Part shown: positions 59,215 to 64,000 of the stretch, in pieces
Numbering within the stretch: position 1 is the stretch's first letter
Layout: the number at the start of each line of letters is the position of its first letter
Origin: Thalassospira sp.
GTDB taxonomy: Bacteria; Pseudomonadota; Alphaproteobacteria; Rhodospirillales; Thalassospiraceae
Direction: 5' to 3'
DNA length: 64,000 bases
Assembly: GCF_030690045.1 (NCBI RefSeq)
Contig: NZ_JAUYHK010000010.1
Coordinates: forward strand, 1-64,000
The notes under the pieces: model-generated
Database searches by the model: none
The model's input: the letters and a program-made list of their open reading frames with translations, nothing else
Told to the model about the DNA's origin: nothing
Made by a program: the position numbers and the translations under genes

Positions 59215-60186
59215 ATGTCAGAAGCCCTACAGACGGACGGTTCGCGTCTGTCGCATTTTCCGGTTTCGTTTTTTGCCATGGTGATGGGGCTGGCGGGGTT
59301 GACCCTTGCCCTTGCCGCCGCTGAAAAGGTTTTGAGAATCGCGCCCGGCGCATCCCTGGCAACGCTTGCGATGGCCGCAGTATGTTTTGTCGTGCTGGCG
59401 GCGTTTTATCTGACCAAGATGGCCCGCCATCCGCAAGATGTCGCCGCAGAATGGGCGCATCCGGTCCGCATCGCCTTTTTCCCGGCGGTTTCCATCTCGT
59501 TATTGTTGATTGCAACCGCGGTTCTGCCCTATGCGCCGGGAATGGCAAAGGGGTTGTGGATTGTTGCCGTTGCCCTGCAAGCCATCCTGACCCTGAGCGT
59601 TGTCGCCAACTGGATCGGCCATCGGGCCTTTCAGCCCATCCATCTGAACCCGGCATGGTTTATTCCCGCGGTCGGCAATGTCATTGTTCCGGTTGCCGGG
59701 GCCAGCATGGGGTTTGTTGAAATATCGTGGCTGTTTTTTTCGGCCGGGATCATGTTCTGGATTGTCTTGCTGACCCTTGTGGTCAACCGGCTGATTTTTC
59801 ATGATCCGCTGCCCGGTCGCATGTTGCCGACCCTGGTAATCTTGATCGCCCCGCCCGCCGTCGCCTTTATCGCCTATGTCAAACTGGGGGGCGAGATCGA
59901 TGCCTTTGCCCGCATCCTGATCAATATCGGCTATGTCTTTGCCGCCGTGGTGGCAACGCAATTGCCCAAATTCAAACGCCTGCCCTTTGCCCTGTCATGG
60001 TGGGCGCTGTCCTTTCCGGTTGCCGCCCTGACGATTGCATCGCTGATGTTTTCCGAAATGACCGGTTCGATGACCCATCGGGTGATTGGCCTTGGGTTGC
60101 TGGTGTTTTTGCTGGTTGTGGTTGCGGGGCTTTTGCTGCGCACTGCGGCGGCCATCCGGGCGAACGAGATTTGCAAACCCGAATAA
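59215..60186 (+). CDS. TDT/SLAC1-family transporter (TehA-like)
   Basis: The 323-residue membrane protein has ten hydrophobic segments and the TehA/SLAC1 features FPVSFFAMVMGLAGLTLALA, HLNPAWFIPAVGNVIVP and FSAGIMFWIVLLTLVVNRL. This family includes tellurite-resistance proteins and anion channels. It sits 41 bp upstream of cydD, so it is probably co-transcribed with the cytochrome bd assembly genes under the Fnr-type box. The anion is unknown. Confidence 0.88.
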   Translation: MSEALQTDGSRLSHFPVSFFAMVMGLAGLTLALAAAEKVLRIAPGASLATLAMAAVCFVVLAAFYLTKMARHPQDVAAEWAHPVRIAFFPAVSISLLLIATAVLPYAPGMAKGLWIVAVALQAILTLSVVANWIGHRAFQPIHLNPAWFIPAVGNVIVPVAGASMGFVEISWLFFSAGIMFWIVLLTLVVNRLIFHDPLPGRMLPTLVILIAPPAVAFIAYVKLGGEIDAFARILINIGYVFAAVVATQLPKFKRLPFALSWWALSFPVAALTIASLMFSEMTGSMTHRVIGLGLLVFLLVVVAGLLLRTAAAIRANEICKPE

Positions 60187-60227
60187 CAGATGCCACCGGC
60201 CCCAATCCGCCCCCCCGGATAAAGGAC

Positions 60228-61844
60228 ATGATCGCCCCGGCCGCAGGCACCTTGCGGCTGGGGGCCGGATTGTCGCTGTGCGCCGGTTTGTTATGGCCGT
60301 TGCAAGCCGGATGTGCGGCATGGGTGCTGGGCGAAATGGCGCATGGCCGGGGGCGCGAGTCCCTGACCGGGGTTTTGGGGTTCGTTGTGATTGCCGTTAT
60401 GCGCAGCATTCTGGACGCCACCGGCAACAGAATTGCCCAGCGGGCCGCCCTTGGCGTGGTGCGCCGGGTGCGTCATATTCTGGCGGCCCATATTGCGCCT
60501 GACAGCAACCGGCACATCGCATCCGGCGCATGGGCGGCATTGGGATCGGACAAGATCGAGGCGTTACTGCCCTATCTGACCCGCTATCGCGCCGCCATCT
60601 GGCGGGTGGCGGTGGTGCCTTTGTGCCTGATCGCGATTACCGCCAGCATTTCGTGGGTGGCCGCCCTGATCCTGCTGGTTGCCGGGCCGTTGATCCCGCT
60701 TTTCATGGCGCTGGTCGGCATGGCCGCCAAAGAGGCCAGTTCGCGCCAGCTGGTGGAAATCGGCACGATGAATGCCCTGATGCTGGACCGGTTGCGCGGG
60801 CTTGTCGATATCCGGTTGCTGGGCGCGGTCGATCAGGTCGCCGGGGATTTCGCCACCGCCGCCGACCGCCTGCGCGGTCGCACCATGGCGGTTTTAAAGA
60901 TTGCCTTTCTGTCATCGGCGGTGCTGGAACTGTTTTCCGCACTGGGTGTGGCGATGGTGGCGGTTTATGTCGGGTTTGGCTTGCTGGGCATTCTTGAATT
61001 TGGCACATGGTCCGGGCAGATGATGCTGGCGCAGGGGGTGTTTATCCTGATGCTGGCCCCGGAATTTTTCCAGCCCTTGCGCGATTTTGCAACCGCCTGG
61101 CACGACAGCGCCACCGCGCGCGCCATCATGGATGAAGCCGATGCCATTCTGGCCGAACCCCGTGGCGGATTTATCGGCACCGGCCAACAGGTTCCCACCC
61201 TGCCCGGTCCGGCCCGTGTGGTTCTGGACGGGGTGACATGCCGGGGCATTCACCTGCCCGGCCATCTTGAAATTGCACCGGGCGAAACCATTGCCATCAC
61301 CGGGCCAAGCGGCGCGGGCAAAAGCACCCTTTTGGCCCTGATCGCCGGGTTATTGTCGCCCGATACCGGCACGATCACGGTGGCGGAACAGCCCCTGAAC
61401 GATTTCACCGCCGATGGCTGGCGGGCGCGGATCGCCTGGGTCAGTCAACAGCCGCACTTTATTTCCGGGTCGTTGCGGGCCAATGTTGCCTTTGCCGGAG
61501 ATGTCACCGATATCGCCAGAATCCGTCACGCCCTGACCATCGCCGCCGCCCTGCATATTCCCGGGCTCCTTCCCGGCGGGCTGGATGCCCGTCTGGGCGA
61601 CACCGGATATGGTGTTTCAGGCGGCGAAGCCCGGCGTCTTGCCGTGGCGCGGGCGGCCTTTATGGGGCGGGATGTCATTCTGGCCGACGAACCCACCGCC
61701 CATCTGGACGGCGAAACCGCCGAAGCGGTTCTGAACGGTCTGTTGCATCTGGCCCAAGGCGGGGCCACCCTGATCGTCGCCACCCATGATCCGCGCGTCA
61801 TGGCGCGTCTGGGACGTCAGATTACCCTGACGGAGGCCCGATGA
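60228..61844 (+). CDS. cydD: CydD, heterodimeric ABC transporter subunit for cytochrome bd assembly
   Basis: CydDC exports cysteine/glutathione (and binds haem) and is needed to mature cytochrome bd. The 538-residue half-transporter has six spans, then Walker A GPSGAGKSTLLAL near 360, signature VSGGEARRLAVARA and Walker B VILADEPTAHLD. The start ATG 60228 follows AAAGGA closely. Its stop overlaps the cydC start (ATGA), and cydA follows, which secures the name. Confidence 0.92.
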   Translation: MIAPAAGTLRLGAGLSLCAGLLWPLQAGCAAWVLGEMAHGRGRESLTGVLGFVVIAVMRSILDATGNRIAQRAALGVVRRVRHILAAHIAPDSNRHIASGAWAALGSDKIEALLPYLTRYRAAIWRVAVVPLCLIAITASISWVAALILLVAGPLIPLFMALVGMAAKEASSRQLVEIGTMNALMLDRLRGLVDIRLLGAVDQVAGDFATAADRLRGRTMAVLKIAFLSSAVLELFSALGVAMVAVYVGFGLLGILEFGTWSGQMMLAQGVFILMLAPEFFQPLRDFATAWHDSATARAIMDEADAILAEPRGGFIGTGQQVPTLPGPARVVLDGVTCRGIHLPGHLEIAPGETIAITGPSGAGKSTLLALIAGLLSPDTGTITVAEQPLNDFTADGWRARIAWVSQQPHFISGSLRANVAFAGDVTDIARIRHALTIAAALHIPGLLPGGLDARLGDTGYGVSGGEARRLAVARAAFMGRDVILADEPTAHLDGETAEAVLNGLLHLAQGGATLIVATHDPRVMARLGRQITLTEAR

Positions 61845-63496
61845 AAGCCCTGATCCTGATCCTTGGCCTGTTCTGGCGCGAACACCGGGCGGCCTTTCTG
61901 ACCGGCACCGGGTTGATGATGCTGGCCCTGTTGTCGGGTATCATCCTGCTGGGCCTGTCGGGCTGGTTCATTACCGCCTGTGCACTGGCCGGAATGGCGG
62001 GGGTTGGCATCGGATTTGATTTTTTCCGCCCCAGTGCGGCTATTCGTTTTCTGGCGATTGCCCGCACAGCGGCCCGTTATGGCGAACGCCTGACCACCCA
62101 TGACGCTACCTTGCGGTTTCTGGCGACCTTGCGGTTACGGGTTTTTCGCATGATTGCCGCCCGGCCCTTTGCGATTTTGGGGCATTTGCGGCGCAGTGCC
62201 GCGCTTAACCGCCTGACCACCGATATCGACGCGCTGGATCTGGTGTATTTGCGGCTGGTGGCCCCGGCCCTGACATTGGTTGTGATGCTGATCCTGGCCG
62301 CCCTGTTGCTGTTCTGGCTGGTCAGTCCGGCAATTGCCGTCTGGGTTGTCGGATTGTATGGCGGCATGGCGGTGATTGTGGTCGGCGGCACGATCCATGC
62401 CAGTCGCCGGGTCGCCCGGCGGCGTGCCTTTGCGCTTGAGGCCATCCGGGTGCGTTTTGCCGATCTGTGCGACGGGGCGATCGAACTGGCGATGTCGGGG
62501 CGGCTTGGCGATCAGGCCGACAGGATTGCAAAGGCCGGTGAAACGGCGGAAACGGCCGCCCTTGGCATGGACCGGATCGATACCATCGCCGGGATCGCCT
62601 TGCAAATGACCGTCGCCCTTGCCGCCGCCGGGGCGTTGCTGATTGCGATTTTGCACGACATCCCGGTTGAAATCACCGCCATTGCCGTTTTTGGTGCCCT
62701 TGCGATGGGCGAAGGCCTGATGCCGTTGCGGCGCGGGGCGCTGGATCTGGGCCGGGCGATGCTGGCCGCACGGCGGGTTATGACCGGCGAAACGGGGCCT
62801 GCCACCATCGTTGCAAATGCGGATATTTTTGCCGCCTCGCCCGCGCATCTGGTCGTGGATCAGGTGCGGTTTGTCCCCGATGGCGCCTGCGCACCGGTTT
62901 TGACCGACCTGTCATTTCGCCTTGAACCGGGGCAATGGGCGGCCCTGACCGGCCCCAGCGGTTGTGGCAAAAGCACCGTTCTGGCCCTGATCACGGCCAT
63001 GCAGGCACCAACCGGCGGACAGGTTCTGATCGGCCCGCACCGGGTTGGCGACCTGTCCGAAGATGTGTTGCGACGGCACGTTGCCCTGTTGCCGCAACGT
63101 GCCAGCCTGTTTGCCGGAACGCTGGCCGAAAATTTGCGCCTTGCCGATCCGTCCGCCACCGATGACGATCTGTGGGACGCCTTGCGTCTGGTCATGCTTG
63201 ATCAGGTCGTCGCCCGGCGCGGCGGGCTGGATTTTGCACTGGGCGAAGGCGGATCGGGGCTTTCGGGCGGTGAAATGCGTCGTCTGGCGCTGGCCCGCGT
63301 CATTTTGCGCCAATCACCCATCCTTCTTCTGGATGAACCGACCGAGGGGCTGGATTCCGCCACCGCCCGGCAGGTGATGGAAAATTTGCGCCGCCATCTG
63401 GCCGGTAAAATCGTCCTGACCGCCAGCCACCGGGCCGAAGAACGCGACATCGCCGATTTCTGCATCGCCATCGGGCGACAGGATGCTTCCTCATAA
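61841..63496 (+). CDS. cydC: CydC, heterodimeric ABC transporter subunit for cytochrome bd assembly
   Basis: The 551-residue partner of CydD has six spans (GLSGWFITACALAGMAGVGI, and the EYGERLTTHDATLRFLATLR-type coupling region, here RYGERLTTHDATLRFLATLR). Walker A is GPSGCGKSTVLAL near 372, the signature GLSGGEMRRLALARV and Walker B LLLDEPTEGLD. It overlaps cydD by four bases. Confidence 0.93.
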   Translation: MKALILILGLFWREHRAAFLTGTGLMMLALLSGIILLGLSGWFITACALAGMAGVGIGFDFFRPSAAIRFLAIARTAARYGERLTTHDATLRFLATLRLRVFRMIAARPFAILGHLRRSAALNRLTTDIDALDLVYLRLVAPALTLVVMLILAALLLFWLVSPAIAVWVVGLYGGMAVIVVGGTIHASRRVARRRAFALEAIRVRFADLCDGAIELAMSGRLGDQADRIAKAGETAETAALGMDRIDTIAGIALQMTVALAAAGALLIAILHDIPVEITAIAVFGALAMGEGLMPLRRGALDLGRAMLAARRVMTGETGPATIVANADIFAASPAHLVVDQVRFVPDGACAPVLTDLSFRLEPGQWAALTGPSGCGKSTVLALITAMQAPTGGQVLIGPHRVGDLSEDVLRRHVALLPQRASLFAGTLAENLRLADPSATDDDLWDALRLVMLDQVVARRGGLDFALGEGGSGLSGGEMRRLALARVILRQSPILLLDEPTEGLDSATARQVMENLRRHLAGKIVLTASHRAEERDIADFCIAIGRQDASS

Positions 63497-63530
63497 AAGA
63501 AGATTTTTATATACGTCTTTTTTAATATAA

Positions 63531-63571
63531 TTGATCTGGATCATGGCGAACATTGCCTGCCCCCGTAAATA
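63531..63571 (+). promoter_or_regulatory. Fnr-type box and -10 of the cydA promoter
   Basis: TTGAT-CTGG-ATCAT (63531-63544) fits the Fnr consensus with one mismatch. A -10 TAAATA (63566-63571) predicts a start near 63578, so the box is centred at about -41. The A/T-rich sequence just before it (63495-63528) may terminate cydC transcripts. Confidence 0.65.
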
Positions 63572-63632
63572 TCAGGCCATAAACCGGTATTTACAATTCC
63601 GGTTTTAGGTCCCGCTCACGAGGGTTATCATC

Positions 63633-64000
63633 ATGGAAATAGACATTGTGTCGCTGTCCCGGCTGCAATTTGCCATGACAGCGATGTATCACTTCCTGTT
63701 CGTACCCCTGACACTTGGCCTGTCTGCCATTCTGGCGATTATGGAAACCGTCTATGTCATGACGGATCGCCCGATCTGGCGTCAGATGACCAAGTTCTGG
63801 GGTACTCTTTTTGGTATCAATTTTGTTTTGGGGGTGGCCACCGGCATCACCATGGAATTCCAGTTCGGCATGAACTGGAGCTATTACAGCCATTATGTCG
63901 GCGACATTTTCGGCGCCCCCCTTGCCATTGAAGGCCTGATGGCCTTTTTCCTTGAGGCAACCTTTGTCGGCCTGTTCTTTTTTGGCTGGAACCGGATGTC
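63633..64000 (+). CDS. cydA: Cytochrome bd ubiquinol oxidase subunit I, N-terminal part (runs off the window)
   Basis: CydA oxidises ubiquinol and carries the haems of the high-affinity terminal oxidase. The visible 122 residues begin [20 protein letters not shown], with the haem-ligand His of [13 protein letters not shown] near residue 20. [20 protein letters not shown] and [20 protein letters not shown] are universal in the family. GAGGG lies upstream of the ATG at 63633. An Fnr-type box precedes it. Confidence 0.97.
   Translation, partial: MEIDIVSLSRLQFAMTAMYHFLFVPLTLGLSAILAIMETVYVMTDRPIWRQMTKFWGTLFGINFVLGVATGITMEFQFGMNWSYYSHYVGDIFGAPLAIEGLMAFFLEATFVGLFFFGWNRM

Noticed and set aside
1..64000. 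CRISPR arrays, rRNA genes, prophage or transposase genes
   Set aside because: I saw no regularly spaced repeats, no rRNA sequence, and no transposase, integrase or phage structural gene.

Overview
The window is chromosomal DNA from an alphaproteobacterium, most like a Rhodospirillales-type marine or aquatic heterotroph (taxon inferred, not proven). Supporting signs are a complete Entner-Doudoroff operon, an intracellular PHB depolymerase, the tRNA-Tyr/tRNA-Gly/tuf order, TRAP transport, O2-independent ubiquinone synthesis (ubiTUV), and promoter boxes of the alphaproteobacterial LexA type (GTTC-N7-GTTC). Base composition is moderately GC-rich. Three stretches (about 1.75-2.35, 44.1-44.75 and 47.6-50.2 kb) are visibly AT-richer and carry genes of accessory character.

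Layout. 0-1.75 kb: tuf/tRNA locus and rlmB. 1.75-3.1 kb: a frameshift-split unknown gene and the first copy of a LexA-box repeat. 3.1-7.5 kb: TRAP transporter with a PEP-mutase/isocitrate-lyase-family enzyme, then a rhodanese. 8-13 kb: prkA-yeaH-spoVR stress operon. 13-17.4 kb: chrA and a Zur-box zinc locus (znuA, DUF1007, NicO permease). 17.5-20.2 kb: ubiT-ubiU-ubiV behind an Fnr-type box. 20.2-22.2 kb: LysR regulator, DUF1127 gene and the second LexA-box repeat. 22.2-28 kb: zwf-pgl-edd-glk-eda. 28.3-30.2 kb: orphan sugar-binding protein and a LexA-boxed 43-residue membrane peptide. 30.4-36.8 kb: phaZ, an SDR, nudK, an esterase-like hydrolase and an aldehyde dehydrogenase. 37-38.3 kb: cytochrome c' convergent with a cytochrome b561. 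38.4-44 kb: an imelysin / di-haem oxidoreductase / imelysin / DUF1513 iron locus, followed by a likely small RNA. 44.2-47.5 kb: zntA and its ArsR regulator. 47.6-49.9 kb: a PrrC/RloC-like ATPase. 50.2-58.6 kb: small regulators, exporters, paralogous small genes and a duplicated MAPEG gene. 58.6-64 kb: nsrR, a TDT/SLAC1 channel, cydDC and the start of cydA.

How the parts fit. Three Fnr/Crp-type boxes (before ubiT, the TDT gene and cydA) each sit where a class II site should be relative to a plausible -10, which ties quinone synthesis and cytochrome bd assembly to low oxygen. Zinc is handled by two opposed systems, Zur-boxed uptake and ArsR-controlled ZntA export. Iron is handled by the Fur-like-boxed imelysin cluster.

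The most novel signal is a set of LexA-type boxes upstream of very short, unrecognised ORFs. Two are homologous repeat copies about 19 kb apart, in opposite orientation, each with the LexA box on a promoter, a conserved terminator-like leader hairpin and a 37-38-residue basic peptide. A third locus carries two boxes ahead of a 43-residue single-span membrane peptide, the architecture of SOS-induced micropeptides such as TisB and SidA. Other notable items are a -1 slippery heptamer exactly at a reading-frame change, a Fur-box-linked sRNA candidate, and a perfect 18-bp inverted repeat upstream of prkA.
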